From Auanema rhodensis (lineage: Eukaryota; Nematoda; Chromadorea; Rhabditida; Rhabditidae), in contig OZ059894.1 in NCBI GenBank assembly GCA_964057225.1, forward strand, positions 2,232,001-2,296,000: 64,000 bases of DNA, written 5' to 3'. Positions within the stretch are counted from its first letter, which is position 1. Every line of letters starts with the position of its first letter. Of the stretch, positions 12,286 through 25,700 are shown in pieces. Made by a program: the position numbers and the translations under genes. The notes below the pieces were generated by a model. The model was not told where the DNA came from. It saw only the letters and a list, made by a program, of their open reading frames with translations, and ran no database searches.

Positions 12286-12713
12286 ATTCAACGAAAAAAG
12301 TAATTCTTCAGGGTGAAAATCGAGGATGTAAGTGTGAACTTATATCAGTTGATATCTCGGTGCAGTTTTAAGCTAGCGCAAATCTGATAACACAGATCGA
12401 CGCAGCTTGAAAATCCGCATCGAATGCACTATACTACTTTGAGAAGCGCTTAATACAAAAATTAGTTATGATCGTTTGAAAAATGATGCATTAGTGTATG
12501 TTGAGTTTCCATGTACACTCAACATAGCTTCCAAAAACATTTTGACAAAAATTTTTTCTTTCGAAAAATTTTTTCTTTCGAAAAATTTGAAATTTTTTCT
12601 TTCGAAAAATTTTTTCTTTCGAAAAATTTTTTTTCGAAAAATTTCAAAATAATTTAGCAAAAAGTAGATGTTTTTAGATTTCTTTTCTCAAGGCAAAGAC
12701 GATGGACAATGTT
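12286..12713. repeat. Expanded monomer, 428 bp
   Basis: This is the only long monomer in the window. It starts with 'aaagtaattcttc', 'gatgtaag' and 'gtgcagtttt', is T-type in the middle and ends with the 'tttcttttctcaagg' tail. The extra 77 bp lie in the A/T-run block around dyad 5. On the minus strand the expansion reads as a run of Lys, Phe, Arg and Glu codons; this is a by-product of the short repeat, not a gene. Confidence 0.9.
12552..12634. repeat. Nested 17-bp minisatellite inside a satellite monomer
   Basis: Four copies of ttttttctttcgaaaaa lie at 12552-12568, 12569-12585, 12593-12609 and 12610-12626. A 7-base spacer, tttgaaa, separates the second and third copies, and a run of eight T follows at 12627-12634. 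The normal monomer has only tttttt-cg-aaaaa here. The unit looks like the local sequence with 'cttt' added, then amplified. 4x17 + 7 + 2 accounts exactly for the 77 extra bases. Confidence 0.9.
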
Positions 12714-13064
12714 ATTCAACGAAAAAATTAATTCTTCAGGGTGAAAATCGAGGATATAAGTGTGAACTTATATCAGTTGATATCTCGGTGCATTTTTAAG
12801 CTAGCGCAAATCTGATAACACAGATCGACGCAGCTTGAAAATCCGCATCGAATGCACTATACTACATTGAGAAACGCTTAATACAAAAATTAGTTATGAT
12901 TGTTTGAAAAATGATGCATTAGTGTATGTTGAGTTTCCATGTACGCTCAACATTGCTTCCAAAAACATTTTGACAAAAATTTTTTCGAAAAATTTCAAAA
13001 TAATTTAGCAAAAAGTAGATGTTTTTAGATTTCTTTTCTCAAGGCAAAGACGATGGACAATGTT
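12714..13064. repeat. Monomer 37, 'tacgctc' type
   Basis: It carries 'agcttg', 'gagaaacgctt', 'atgattg' and 'tacgctc' with the 'tttcttttctcaagg' tail, the same combination as the copies at 15171 and 17277. It fills the sixth position between the two copies of block B. Confidence 0.75.
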
Positions 13065-14819
13065 ATTCAACGAAAAAATTAATTCTTCAGGGTGAAAATC
13101 GAGGATATAAGTGTGAACTTATATCAGTTGATATCTCGGTGCATTTTTAAGCTAGCGCAAATCTGATAACACAGATCGACGCAGCTTGAAAATCCGCATC
13201 GAATGCACTATACTACTTTGAGAAGCGCTTAATACAAAAATTAGTTATGATCGTTTGAAAAATGATGCATTAGTGTATGTTGAGTTTCCATGTACACTCA
13301 ACATAGCTTCCAAAAACATTTTGACAAAAATTTTTTCGAAAAATTTCAGAATAATTTAGCAAAAAGTAGATGTTTTTAGATTTCTTTTCTCAAGGCAAAG
13401 ACGATGGACAATGTTATTCAACGAAAAAATTAATTCTTCAGGGTGAAAATCGAGGATATAAGTGTGAACTTATATCAGTTGATATCTCGGTGCATTTTTA
13501 AGCTAGCGCAAATCTGATAACACAGATCGACGCAGCTTGAAAATCCGCATCGAATGCACTATACTACTTTGAGAAGCGCTTAATACAAAAATTAGTTATG
13601 ATCGTTTGAAAAATGATGCATTAGTGTATGTTGAGTTTCCATGTACACTCAACATTGCTTCCAAAAACATTTTGACAAAAGTTTTTTCGAGAAATTTCAA
13701 AATAATTTAGCAGAAAGTAGATGTTTTTAGATTCCTTTTTTCAAGGCAAAGACGATGGACATTGTTATTCAACGAAAAAAGTAATTCTTCAGGGTGAAAA
13801 TCGAGGATATAAGTGTGAACTTATATCAGTTGATATCTCGGTGCATTTTTAAGCTAGCGCAAATCTGATAACACAGATCGACGCAGCTTAAAAATCCGCA
13901 TCGAATGCACTATACTACATTGAGGAACGCTTAATACAAAAATTAGTTATGATTGTTTGAAAAATGATGCATTAGTGTATGTTGAGTTTCCATGTACACT
14001 CAACATAGCTTCCAAAAACATTTTGACAAAAATTTTTTCGAAAAATTTCGAAATAATTTAGCAAAAAGTAGATGTTTTTAGATTCCTTTTTTCAAGGCAA
14101 AGACGATGGACAATGTTATTCAACGAAAAAATTAATTCTTCAGGGTGAAAATCGAGGATATAAGTGTGAACTTATATCAGTTGATATCTCGGTGCATTTT
14201 TAAGCTAGCGCAAATCTGATAACACAGATCGACGCAGCTTGAAAATCCGCATCGAATGCACTATACTACTTTGAGAAGCGCTTAATACAAAAATTAGTTA
14301 TGATCGTTTGAAAAATGATGCATTAGTGTATGTTGAGTTTCCATGTACACTCAACATTGCTTCCAAAAACATTTTGACAAAAGTTTTTTCGAGAAATTTC
14401 AAAATAATTTAGCAGAAAGTAGATGTTTTTAGATTCCTTTTTTCAAGGCAAAGACGATGGACATTGTTATTCAACGAAAAAAGTAATTCTTCAGGGTGAA
14501 AATCGAGGATGTAAGTGTGAACTTATATCAGTTGATATCTCGGTGCAGTTTTAAGCTAGCGCAAATCTGATAACACAGATCGACGCAGCTTAAAAATCCG
14601 CATCGAATGCACTATACTACATTGAGGAACGCTTAATACAAAAATTAGTTATGATTGTTTGAAAAATGATGCATTAGTGTATGTTGAGTTTCCATGTACA
14701 CTCAACATAGCTTCCAAAAACATTTTGACAAAAATTTTTTCGAAAAATTTCGAAATAATTTAGCAAAAAGTAGATGTTTTTAGATTCCTTTTTTCAAGGC
14801 AAAGACGATGGACAATGTT
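13065..14819. repeat. Five-monomer block B, copy 2
   Basis: It matches 10882-12713 monomer by monomer. Its last member (14469) begins with the same 'gatgtaag' and 'gtgcagtttt' as 12286, but from about monomer position 123 it continues like its own neighbour at 13767 ('agctta', 'gaggaacg', 'cgaaataat') and lacks the expansion. It is therefore a chimera. Confidence 0.75.
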
Positions 14820-15170
14820 ATTCAACGAAAAAATTAATTCTTCAGGGTGAAAATCGAGGATATAAGTGTGAACTTATATCAGTTGATATCTCGGTGCATT
14901 TTTAAGCTAGCGCAAATCTGATAACACAGATCGACGCAGCTTGAAAATCCGCATCGAATGCACTATACTACTTTGAGAAGCGCTTAATACAAAAATTAGT
15001 TATGATCGTTTGAAAAATGATGCATTAGTGTATGTTGAGTTTCCATGTACACTCAACATAGCTTCCAAAAACATTTTGACAAAAATTTTTTCGAAAAATT
15101 TCGAAATAATTTAGCAAAAAGTAGATGTTTTTAGATTCCTTTTTTCAAGGCAAAGACGATGGACAATGTT
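14820..15170. repeat. Monomer 43, junction copy
   Basis: The 5' half is T-type ('agcttg', 'tttgagaagcgc') and the 3' half has 'catagc' and 'cgaaataat' like the copies at 13767 and 14469. It sits between block B and block C and may be recombinant. Confidence 0.6.
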
Positions 15171-16925
15171 ATTCAACGAAAAAATTAATTCTTCAGGGTG
15201 AAAATCGAGGATATAAGTGTGAACTTATATCAGTTGATATCTCGGTGCATTTTTAAGCTAGCGCAAATCTGATAACACAGATCGACGCAGCTTGAAAATC
15301 CGCATCGAATGCACTATACTACATTGAGAAACGCTTAATACAAAAATTAGTTATGATTGTTTGAAAAATGATGCATTAGTGTATGTTGAGTTTCCATGTA
15401 CGCTCAACATTGCTTCCAAAAACATTTTGACAAAAATTTTTTCGAAAAATTTCAAAATAATTTAGCAAAAAGTAGATGTTTTTAGATTTCTTTTCTCAAG
15501 GCAAAGACGATGGACAATGTTATTCAACGAAAAAATTAATTCTTCAGGGTGAAAATCGAGGATATAAGTGTGAACTTATATCAGTTGATATCTCGGTGCA
15601 TTTTTAAGCTAGCGCAAATCTGATAACACAGATCGACGCAGCTTGAAAATCCGCATCGAATGCACTATACTACTTTGAGAAGCGCTTAATACAAAAATTA
15701 GTTATGATCGTTTGTAAAATGATGCATTAGTGTATGTTGAGTTTCCATGTACACTCAACATTGCTTCCAAAAACATTTTGACAAAAATTTTTTCGAGAAA
15801 TTTCAAAATAATTTAGCAGAAAGTAGATGTTTTTAGATTCCTTTTTTCAAGGCAAAGACGATGGACATTGTTATTCAACGAAAAAAGTAATTATTCAGGG
15901 TGAAAATCGAGGATATAAGTGTGAACTTATATCAGTTGATATCTCGGTGCATTTTTAAGCTAGCGCAAATCTGATAACACAGATCGACGCAGCTTAAAAA
16001 TCCGCATCGAATGCACTATACTACTTTGAGAAACGCTTAATACAAAAATTAGTTATGATCGTTTGAAAAATGATGCATTAGTGTATGTTGAGTTTCCATG
16101 TACACTCAACATTGCTTCCAAAAACATTTTGACAAAAATTTTTTCGAAAAATTTCAAAATAATTTAGCAAAAAGTAGATGTTTTTAGATTCCTTTTTTCA
16201 AGGCAAAGACGATGGACAATGTCATTCAACGAAAAAATTAATTCTTCAGGGTGAAAATCGAGGATATAAGTGTGAACTTATATCAGTTGATATCTCGGTG
16301 CATTTTTAAGCTAGCGCAAATCTGATAACACAGATCGACGCAGCTTGAAAATCCGCATCGAATGCACTATACTACTTTGAGAAACGCTTAATACAAAAAT
16401 TAGTTATGATCGTTTGAAAAATGATGCATTAGTGTATGTTGAGTTTCCATGTACACTCAACATTGCTTCCAGAAACATTTTGACAAAAATTTTTTCGAAA
16501 AATTTCAAAATAATATAGCAAAAAGTAGATGTTTTTAGATTCCTTTTTTTAAGTCAAAGACGATGGACAATGTTATTCAACGAAAAAATTAATTCTTCAG
16601 GGTGAAAATCGAGGATATAAGTGTGAACTTATATCAGTTGATATCTCGGTGCATTTTTAAGCTAGCGCAAATCTAATAACACAGATCGACGCAGCTTAAA
16701 AATCCGCATCGAATGCACTATACTACATTGAGGAACGCTTAATACAAAAATTAGTTATGATCGTTTGAAAAATAATGCATTAGTGTATGTTGAGTTTCCA
16801 TGTACAATCAACATAGCATCCAAAAACATTTTGACAAAAATTTTTTCGAAAAATTTCAGAATAATTTAGCAAAAAGTAGATGTTTTTAGATTTTTTTTCT
16901 CAAGGCAAAGACGATGGACAATGTT
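15171..16925. repeat. Five-monomer block C, copy 1 (2106-bp period)
   Basis: Diagnostic variants are 'tttgtaaaatg' in the second copy, 'tttgagaaacgc' in the third, 'ccagaaac', 'ataatatagc' and 'aagtcaaag' in the fourth, and 'acaatcaacatagcatcc' with 'gattttttttctc' in the fifth. The same set recurs in the same order exactly 2106 bp (six monomers) downstream. Confidence 0.85.
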
Positions 16926-17276
16926 ATTCAACGAAAAAATTAATTCTTCAGGGTGAAAATCGAGGATATAAGTGTGAACTTATATCAGTTGATATCTCGG
17001 TGCATTTTTAAGCTAGCGCAAATCTAATAACACAGATCGACGCAGCTTAAAAATCCGCATCGAATGCACTATACTACATTGAGGAACGCTTAATACAAAA
17101 ATTAGTTATGATCGTTTGAAAAATGATGCATTAGTGTATGTTGAGTTTCCATGTACACTCAACATAGCTTCCAAAAACATTTTGACAAAAATTTTTTCGA
17201 AAAATTTCGAAATAATTTAGCAAAAAGTAGATGTTTTTAGATTCCTTTTTTCAAGGCAAAGACGATGGACAATGTT
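16926..17276. repeat. Monomer 49, sixth position of block C
   Basis: It carries 'aatctaataac', 'gaggaacgct', 'aatgatgc', 'catagc' and 'cgaaataat'. It completes the 6-monomer period between the two block C copies. Its 3' half resembles the copy at 14820. Confidence 0.65.
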
Positions 17277-19031
17277 ATTCAACGAAAAAATTAATTCTTC
17301 AGGGTGAAAATCGAGGATATAAGTGTGAACTTATATCAGTTGATATCTCGGTGCATTTTTAAGCTAGCGCAAATCTGATAACACAGATCGACGCAGCTTG
17401 AAAATCCGCATCGAATGCACTATACTACATTGAGAAACGCTTAATACAAAAATTAGTTATGATTGTTTGAAAAATGATGCATTAGTGTATGTTGAGTTTC
17501 CATGTACGCTCAACATTGCTTCCAAAAACATTTTGACAAAAATTTTTTCGAAAAATTTCAAAATAATTTAGCAAAAAGTAGATGTTTTTAGATTTCTTTT
17601 CTCAAGGCAAAGACGATGGACAATGTTATTCAACGAAAAAATTAATTCTTCAGGGTGAAAATCGAGGATATAAGTGTGAACTTATATCAGTTGATATCTC
17701 GGTGCATTTTTAAGCTAGCGCAAATCTGATAACACAGATCGACGCAGCTTGAAAATCCGCATCGAATGCACTATACTACTTTGAGAAGCGCTTAATACAA
17801 AAATTAGTTATGATCGTTTGTAAAATGATGCATTAGTGTATGTTGAGTTTCCATGTACACTCAACATTGCTTCCAAAAACATTTTGACAAAAATTTTTTC
17901 GAGAAATTTCAAAATAATTTAGCAGAAAGTAGATGTTTTTAGATTCCTTTTTTCAAGGCAAAGACGATGGACATTGTTATTCAACGAAAAAAGTAATTAT
18001 TCAGGGTGAAAATCGAGGATATAAGTGTGAACTTATATCAGTTGATATCTCGGTGCATTTTTAAGCTAGCGCAAATCTGATAACACAGATCGACGCAGCT
18101 TAAAAATCCGCATCGAATGCACTATACTACTTTGAGAAACGCTTAATACAAAGATTAGTTATGATCGTTTGAAAAATGATGCATTAGTGTATGTTGAGTT
18201 TCCATGTACACTCAACATTGCTTCCAAAAACATTTTGACAAAAATTTTTTCGAAAAATTTCAAAATAATTTAGCAAAAAGTAGATGTTTTTAGATTCCTT
18301 TTTTCAAGGCAAAGACGATGGACAATGTCATTCAACGAAAAAATTAATTCTTCAGGGTGAAAATCGAGGATATAAGTGTGAACTTATATCAGTTGATATC
18401 TCGGTGCATTTTTAAGCTAGCGCAAATCTGATAACACAGATCGACGCAGCTTGAAAATCCGCATCGAATGCACTATACTACTTTGAGAAACGCTTAATAC
18501 AAAAATTAGTTATGATCGTTTGAAAAATGATGCATTAGTGTATGTTGAGTTTCCATGTACACTCAACATTGCTTCCAGAAACATTTTGACAAAAATTTTT
18601 TCGAAAAATTTCAAAATAATATAGCAAAAAGTAGATGTTTTTAGATTCCTTTTTTTAAGTCAAAGACGATGGACAATGTTATTCAACGAAAAAATTAATT
18701 CTTCAGGGTGAAAATCGAGGATATAAGTGTGAACTTATATCAGTTGATATCTCGGTGCATTTTTAAGCTAGCGCAAATCTAATAACACAGATCGACGCAG
18801 CTTAAAAATCCGCATCGAATGCACTATACTACATTGAGGAACGCTTAATACAAAAATTAGTTATGATCGTTTGAAAAATAATGCATTAGTGTATGTTGAG
18901 TTTCCATGTACAATCAACATAGCATCCAAAAACATTTTGACAAAAATTTTTTCGAAAAATTTCAGAATAATTTAGCAAAAAGTAGATGTTTTTAGATTTT
19001 TTTTCTCAAGGCAAAGACGATGGACAATGTT
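17277..19031. repeat. Five-monomer block C, copy 2
   Basis: It is near-identical to 15171-16925. The only difference I noticed is 'acaaagattag' at about 18.15 kb. This is among the youngest-looking duplications in the window. Confidence 0.85.
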
Positions 19032-21488
19032 ATTCAACGAAAAAATTAATTCTTCAGGGTGAAAATCGAGGATATAAGTGTGAACTTATATCAGTTGATA
19101 TCTCGGTGCATTTTTAAGTTAGCGCAAATCTGATAACACAGATCGACGCAGCTTGAAAATCCGCATCGAATGCACTATACTACTTTGAGAAGCGCTTAAT
19201 ACAAAAATTAGTTATGATCGTTTGAAAAATGATGCATTAGTGTATGTTGAGTTTCCATGTACACTCAACATTGCTTCCAAAAACATTTTGACAAAAATTT
19301 TTTCGAAAAATTTCAGAATAATTTAGCAAAAAGTAGATGTTTTTAGATTTCTTTTCTCAAGGCAAAGACGATGGACAATGTTATTCAACGAAAAAATTAA
19401 TTCTTCAGGGTGAAAATCGAGGATATAAGTGTGAACTTATATCAGTTGATATCTCGGTGCATTTTTAAGCTAGCGCAAATCTGATAACACAGATCGACGC
19501 AGCTTGAAAATCCGCATCGAATGCACTATACTACTTTGAGAAGCGCTTAATACAAAAATTAGTTATGATCGTTTGAAAAATGATGCATTAGTGTATGTTG
19601 AGTTTCCATGTACACTCAACATTGCTTCCAAAAACATTTTGACAAAAATTTTTTCGAGAAATTTCAAAATAATTTAGCAGAAAGTAGATGTTTTTAGATT
19701 CCTTTTTTCAAGGCAAAGACGATGGACATTGTTATTCAACGAAAAAAGTAATTATTCAGGGTGAAAATCGAGGATATAAGTGTGAACTTATATCAGTTGA
19801 TATCTCGGTGCATTTTTAAGCTAGCGCAAATCTGATAACACAGATCGACGCAGCTTAAAAATCCGCATCGAATGCACTATACTACATTGAGGAACGCTTG
19901 ATACAAAAATTAGTTATGATTGTTTGAAAAATGATGCATTAGTGTATGTTGAGTTTCCATGTACACTCAACATTGCTTCCAAAAACATTTTGACAAAAAT
20001 TTTTTCGAAAAATTTCAAAATAATTTAGCAAAAAGTAGATGTTTTTAGATTCCTTTTTTCAAGGCAAAGACGATGGACAATGTCATTCAACGAAAAAATT
20101 AATTCTTCAGGGTGAAAATCGAGGATATAAGTGTGAACTTATATCAGTGGATATCTCGGTGCATTTTTAAGCTAGCGCAAATCTGATAACACAGATCGAC
20201 GCAGCTTAAAAATCCGCATCGAATGCACTATACTACTTTGAGAAGCGCTTAATACAAAAATTAGTTATGATCGTTTGAAAAATAATGCATTAGTGTATGT
20301 TGAGTTTCCATGTACACTCAACATAGCTTCCAAAAACATTTTGACAAAAATTTTTTCGTAAAATTTCGAAATAATTTAGCGAAAAGTAGATGTTTTTAGA
20401 TTCCTTTTTTCAAGACAAAGACGATGGACAATGTTATTCAACGAAAAAATTAATTCTTCAGGGTGAAAATCGAGGATATAAGTGTGAACTTATATCAGTT
20501 GATATCTCGGTGCATTTTTAAGCTAGCGCAAATCTGATAACACAGATCGACGCAGCTTGAAAATCCGCATCGAATGCACTATACTACATTGAGGAACGCT
20601 TAATACAAAAATTAGTTATGATTGTTTGAAAAATGATGCATTAGTGTATGTTGAGTTTCCATGTACACTCAACATTGCTTCCAAAAACATTTTGACAAAA
20701 ATTTTTTCGAAAAATTTCAGAATAATTTAACAAAAAGTAGATGTTTTTAGATTCCTTTTTTCAAGGCAAAGACGATGGACAATGTCATTCAACGAAAAAA
20801 TTAATTCTTCAGGGTGAAAATCGAGGATATAAGTGTGAACTTATATCAGTGGATATCTCGGTGCATTTTTAAGCTAGCGCAAATCTGATAACACAGATCG
20901 ACGCAGCTTAAAAATCCGCATCGAATGCACTATACTACTTTGAGAAGCGCTTAATACAAAAATTAGTTATGATCGTTTGAAAAATAATGCATTAGTGTAT
21001 GTTGAGTTTCCATGTACACTCAACATAGCTTCCAAAAACATTTTGACAAAAATTTTTTCGAAAAATTTCGAAATAATTTAGCGAAAAGTAGATGTTTTTA
21101 GATTCCTTTTTTCAAGACAAAGACGATGGACAATGTTATTCAACGAAAAAATTAATTCTTCAGGGTGAAAATCGAGGATATAAGTGTGAACTTATATCAG
21201 TTGATATCTCGGTGCATTTTTAAGCTAGCGCAAATCTGATAACACAGATCGACGCAGCTTGAAAATCCGCATCGAATGCACTATACTACATTGAGAAACG
21301 CTTAATACAAAAATTAGTTATGATTGTTTGAAAAATGATGCATTAGTGTATGTTGAGTTTCCATGTACGCTCAACATTGCTCCCAAAAACATTTTGACAA
21401 AAATTTTTTCGAAAAATTTCAGAATAATTTAGCAAAAAGTAGATGTTTTTAGATTTCTTTTCTCAAGGCAAAGACGATGGACAATGTT
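19032..21488. repeat. Seven-monomer block D, copy 1
   Basis: The order is T-type 'cagaataat'; T-type 'cgagaaa'; 'aaagtaattatt'; W-type; 'agcttg' with 'gaggaacg'; W-type; 'tacgctc' with 'gctccc'. W-type means 'gtggatatc', always entered through 'gtcattcaac'. The same order recurs at 23244 and 28509. Private changes here include 'aagttagcg' in the first copy and 'ttcgtaaaatttc' in the fourth. Confidence 0.8.
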
Positions 21489-22892
21489 ATTCAACGAAAA
21501 AATTAATTCTTCAGGGTGAAAATCGAGGATATAAGTGTGAACTTATATCAGTTGATATCTCGGTGCATTTTTAAGCTAGCGCAAATCTGATAACACAGAT
21601 CGACGCAGCTTGAAAATCCGCATCGAATGCACTATACTACTTTGAGAAGCGCTTAATACAAAAATTAGTTATGATCGTTTGAAAAATGATGCATTAGTGT
21701 ATGTTGAGTTTCCATGTACACTCAACATTGCTTCCAAAAACATTTTGACAAAAATTTTTTTGAAAAATTTCAGAATAATTTAGCAAAAAGTAGATGTTTT
21801 TAGATTTCTTTTCTCAAGGCAAAGACGATGGACAATGTAATTCAACGAAAAAATTAATTCTTCAGGGTGAAAATCGAGGATATAAGTGTGAACTTATATC
21901 AGTTGATATCTCGGTGCATTTTTAAGCTAGCGCAAATCTGATAACACAGATCGACGCAGCTTAAAAATCCGCATCGAATGCACTATACTACATTGAGAAA
22001 CGCTTAATACAAAAATTAGTTATGATTGTTTGAAAAATGATGCATTAGTGTATGTTGAGTTTTCATGTACACTCAACATAGCTTCCAAAAACATTTTGAC
22101 AAAAATTTTTTCGAAAAATTTCGAAATAATTTAGCGAAAAGTAGATGTTTTTAGATTCCTTTTTTCAAGACAAAGACGATGGACAATGTTATTCAACGAA
22201 AAAATTAATTCTTCAGGGTGAAAATCGAGGACATAAGTGTGAACTTATATCAGTTGATATCTCGGTGCATTTTTAAGCTAGCGCAAATCTGATAACACAG
22301 ATCGACGCAGCTTGAAAATTCGCATCGAATGCACTATACTACATTGAGAAACGCTTAATACAAAAATTAGTTATGATTGTTTGAAAAATGATGCATTAGT
22401 GTATGTTGAGTTTCCATGTACGCTCAACATTGCTCCCAAAAACATTTTGACAAAAATTTTTTCGAAAAATTTCAAAATAATTTAGCAAAAAGTAGATGTT
22501 TTTAGATTCCTTTTTTCAAGGCAAAGACGATGGACAATGTTATTCAACGAAAAAATTAATTCTTCAGGGTGAAAATCGAGGATATAAGTGTGAACTTATA
22601 TCAGTTGATATCTCGGTGCATTTTTAAGCTAGCGCAAATCTAATAACACAGATCGACGCAGCTTAAAAATCCGCATCGAATGCACTATACTACATTGAGG
22701 AACGCTTAATACAAAAATTAGTTATGATCGTTTGAAAAATAATGCATTAGTGTATGTTGAGTTTCCATGTACACTCAACATAGCTTCCAAAAACATTTTG
22801 ACAAAAATTTTTTCGAAAAATTTCAGAATAATTTAGCAAAAAGTAGATGTTTTTAGATTTCTTTTCTCAAGGCAAAGACGATGGACAATGTT
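21489..22892. repeat. Four-monomer block E, copy 1
   Basis: The order is a T-type copy, a copy with 'gttttcatg', a copy with both 'gaggacataag' and 'aaaattcgc', and an 'aatctaataac' copy. The rare variants of the second and third copies recur together at 31668 and 32019, giving a 28-monomer (9828-bp) offset. Confidence 0.8.
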
Positions 22893-23243
22893 ATTCAACG
22901 AAAAAATTAATTCTTCAGGGTGAAAATCGAGGATATAAGTGTGAACTTATATCAGTTGATATCTCGGTGCATTTTTAAGCTAGCGCAAATCTGATAACAC
23001 AGATCGATGCAGCTTGAAAATCCGCATCGAATGCACTATACTACTTTGAGAAGCGCTTAATACAAAAATTAGTTATGATCGTTTGAAAAATGATGCATTA
23101 GTGTATGTTGAGTTTCCATGTACACTCAACATTGCTTCCAAAAACATTTTGACAAAAATTTTTTCGAGAAATTTCAAAATAATTTGGCGAAAAATAGATG
23201 TTTTTAGATTCCTTTTTTCAAGACAAAGACGATGGACAATGTT
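22893..23243. repeat. Monomer 66, 'ggcgaaaaatag' type
   Basis: It carries 'gatcgatgc', 'cgagaaattt' and 'aatttggcgaaaaatag'. The change of TAG to TGG at the usual in-frame stop opens a 63-codon frame at 23083-23274; this is incidental. The same type recurs at 26052 and, in part, at 27456 and 28158. Confidence 0.8.
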
Positions 23244-25700
23244 ATTCAACGAAAAAATTAATTCTTCAGGGTGAAAATCGAGGATATAAGTGTGAACTTA
23301 TATCAGTTGATATCTCGGTGCATTTTTAAGCTAGCGCAAATCTGATAACACAGATCGACGCAGCTTGAAAATCCGCATCGAATGCACTATACTACTTTGA
23401 GAAGCGCTTAATACAAAAATTAGTTATGATCGTTTGAAAAATGATGCATTAGTGTATGTTGAGTTTCCATGTACACTCAACATTGCTTCCAAAAACATTT
23501 TGACAAAAATTTTTTCGAAAAATTTCAGAATAATTTAGCAAAAAGTAGATGTTTTTAGATTTCTTTTCTCAAGGCAAAGACGATGGACAATGTTATTCAA
23601 CGAAAAAATTAATTCTTCAGGGTGAAAATCGAGGATATAAGTGTGAACTTATATCAGTTGATATCTCGGTGCATTTTTAAGCTAGCGCAAATCTGATAAC
23701 ACAGATCGACGCAGCTTGAAAATCCGCATCGAATGCACTATACTACTTTGAGAAGCGCTTAATACGAAAATTAGTTATGATCGTTTGAAAAATGATGCAT
23801 TAGTGTATGTTGAGTTTCCATGTACACTCAACATTGCTTCCAAAAACATTTTGACAAAAATTTTTTCGAGAAATTTCAAAATAATTTAGCAGAAAGTAGA
23901 TGTTTTTAGATTCCTTTTTTCAAGGCAAAGACGATGGACATTGTTATTCAACGAAAAAAGTAATTATTCAGGGTGAAAATCGAGGATATAAGTGTGAACT
24001 TATATCAGTTGATATCTCGGTGCATTTTTAAGCTAGCGCAAATCTGATAACACAGATCGACGCAGCTTAAAAATCCGCATCGAATGCACTATACTACATT
24101 GAGGAACGCTTAATACAAAAATTAGTTATGATTGTTTGAAAAATGATGCATTAGTGTATGTTGAGTTTCCATGTACACTCAACATTGCTTCCAAAAACAT
24201 TTTGACAAAAATTTTTTCGAAAAATTTCAAAATAATTTAGCAAAAAGTAGATGTTTTTAGATTCCTTTTTTCAAGGCAAAGACGATGGACAATGTCATTC
24301 AACGAAAAAATTAATTCTTCAGGGTGAAAATCGAGGATATAAGTGTGAACTTATATCAGTGGATATCTCGGTGCATTTTTAAGCTAGCGCAAATCTGATA
24401 ACACAGATCGACGCAGCTTAAAAATCCGCATCGAATGCACTATACTACTTTGAGAAGCGCTTAATACAAAAATTAGTTATGATCGTTTGAAAAATAATGC
24501 ATTAGTGTATGTTGAGTTTCCATGTACACTCAACATAGCTTCCAAAAACATTTTGACAAAAATTTTTTCGAAAAATTTCGAAATAATTTAGCGAAAAGTA
24601 GATGTTTTTAGATTCCTTTTTTCAAGACAAAGACGATGGACAATGTTATTCAACGAAAAAATTAATTCTTCAGGGTGAAAATCGAGGATATAAGTGTGAA
24701 CTTATATCAGTTGATATCTCGGTGCATTTTTAAGCTAGCGCAAATCTGATAACACAGATCGACGCAGCTTGAAAATCCGCATCGAATGCACTATACTACA
24801 TTGAGGAACGCTAAATACAAAAATTAGTTATGATTGTTTGAAAAATGATGCATTAGTGTATGTTGAGTTTCCATGTACACTCAACATTGCTTCCAAAAAC
24901 ATTTTGACAAAAATTTTTTCGAAAAATTTCAAAATAATTTAGCAAAAAGTAGATGTTTTTAGATTCCTTTTTTCAAGGCAAAGACGATGGACAATGTCAT
25001 TCAACGAAAAAATTAATTCTTCAGGGTGAAAATCGAGGATATAAGTGTGAACTTATATCAGTGGATATCTCGGTGCATTTTTAAGCTAGCGCAAATCTGA
25101 TAACACAGATCGACGCAGCTTAAAAATCCGCATCGAATGCACTATACTACTTTGAGAAGCGCTTAATACAAAAATTAGTTATGATCGTTTGAAAAATAAT
25201 GCATTAGTGTATGTTGAGTTTCCATGTACACTCAACATAGCTTCCAAAAACATTTTGACAAAAATTTTTTCGAAAAATTTCGAAATAATTTAGCGAAAAG
25301 TAGATGTTTTTAGATTCCTTTTTTCAAGACAAAGACGATGGACAATGTTATTCAACGAAAAAATTAATTCTTCAGGGTGAAAATCGAGGATATAAGTGTG
25401 AACTTATATCAGTTGATATCTCGGTGCATTTTTAAGCTAGCGCAAATCTGATAACACAGATCGACGCAGCTTGAAAATCCGCATCGAATGCACTATACTA
25501 CATTGAGAAACGCTTAATACAAAAATTAGTTATGATTGTTTGAAAAATGATGCATTAGTGTATGTTGAGTTTCCATGTACGCTCAACATTGCTCCCAAAA
25601 ACATTTTGACAAAAATTTTTTCGAAAAATTTCAAAATAATTTAGCAAAAAGTAGATGTTTTTAGATTCCTTTTTTCAAGGCAAAGACGATGGACAATGTT
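23244..25700. repeat. Seven-monomer block D, copy 2
   Basis: It matches 19032-21488 at a 12-monomer (4212-bp) offset. It is distinguished by 'atacgaaaatt' in its second copy and 'gaggaacgctaaat' in its fifth, both shared with copy 3 but not copy 1. Copies 2 and 3 are therefore closer relatives. Confidence 0.8.

Larger units (their letters stand above)
10882..12713. repeat. Five-monomer block B, copy 1 (6-monomer period)
   Basis: The copies at 10882, 11233, 11584, 11935 and 12286 match those at 13065, 13416, 13767, 14118 and 14469. Diagnostic shared variants are 'acaaaagtttttt' with 'cgagaaa' (second and fourth), 'aaagtaattcttc' with 'cgaaataat' (third), and 'gatgtaag' with 'gtgcagtttt' (fifth). 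The offset is 2183 bp, which is six monomers plus the 77-bp expansion. Confidence 0.8.

Noticed and set aside
12466-12660. A 64-codon minus-strand frame rich in Lys, Phe, Arg and Glu
   Set aside because: It is the translation of the 17-bp minisatellite in the expanded monomer, so it exists only because that short repeat happens to be read open.
23083-23274. A 63-codon open frame, repeated at 26242, 27646, 28348 and (slightly altered) 38176
   Set aside because: It is the same stretch of the satellite monomer in each case, opened by a TAG to TGG or CAG change at the usual stop. Nearly all other monomers keep the stop, the protein has no recognisable domain, and there is no sign of selection on a frame.
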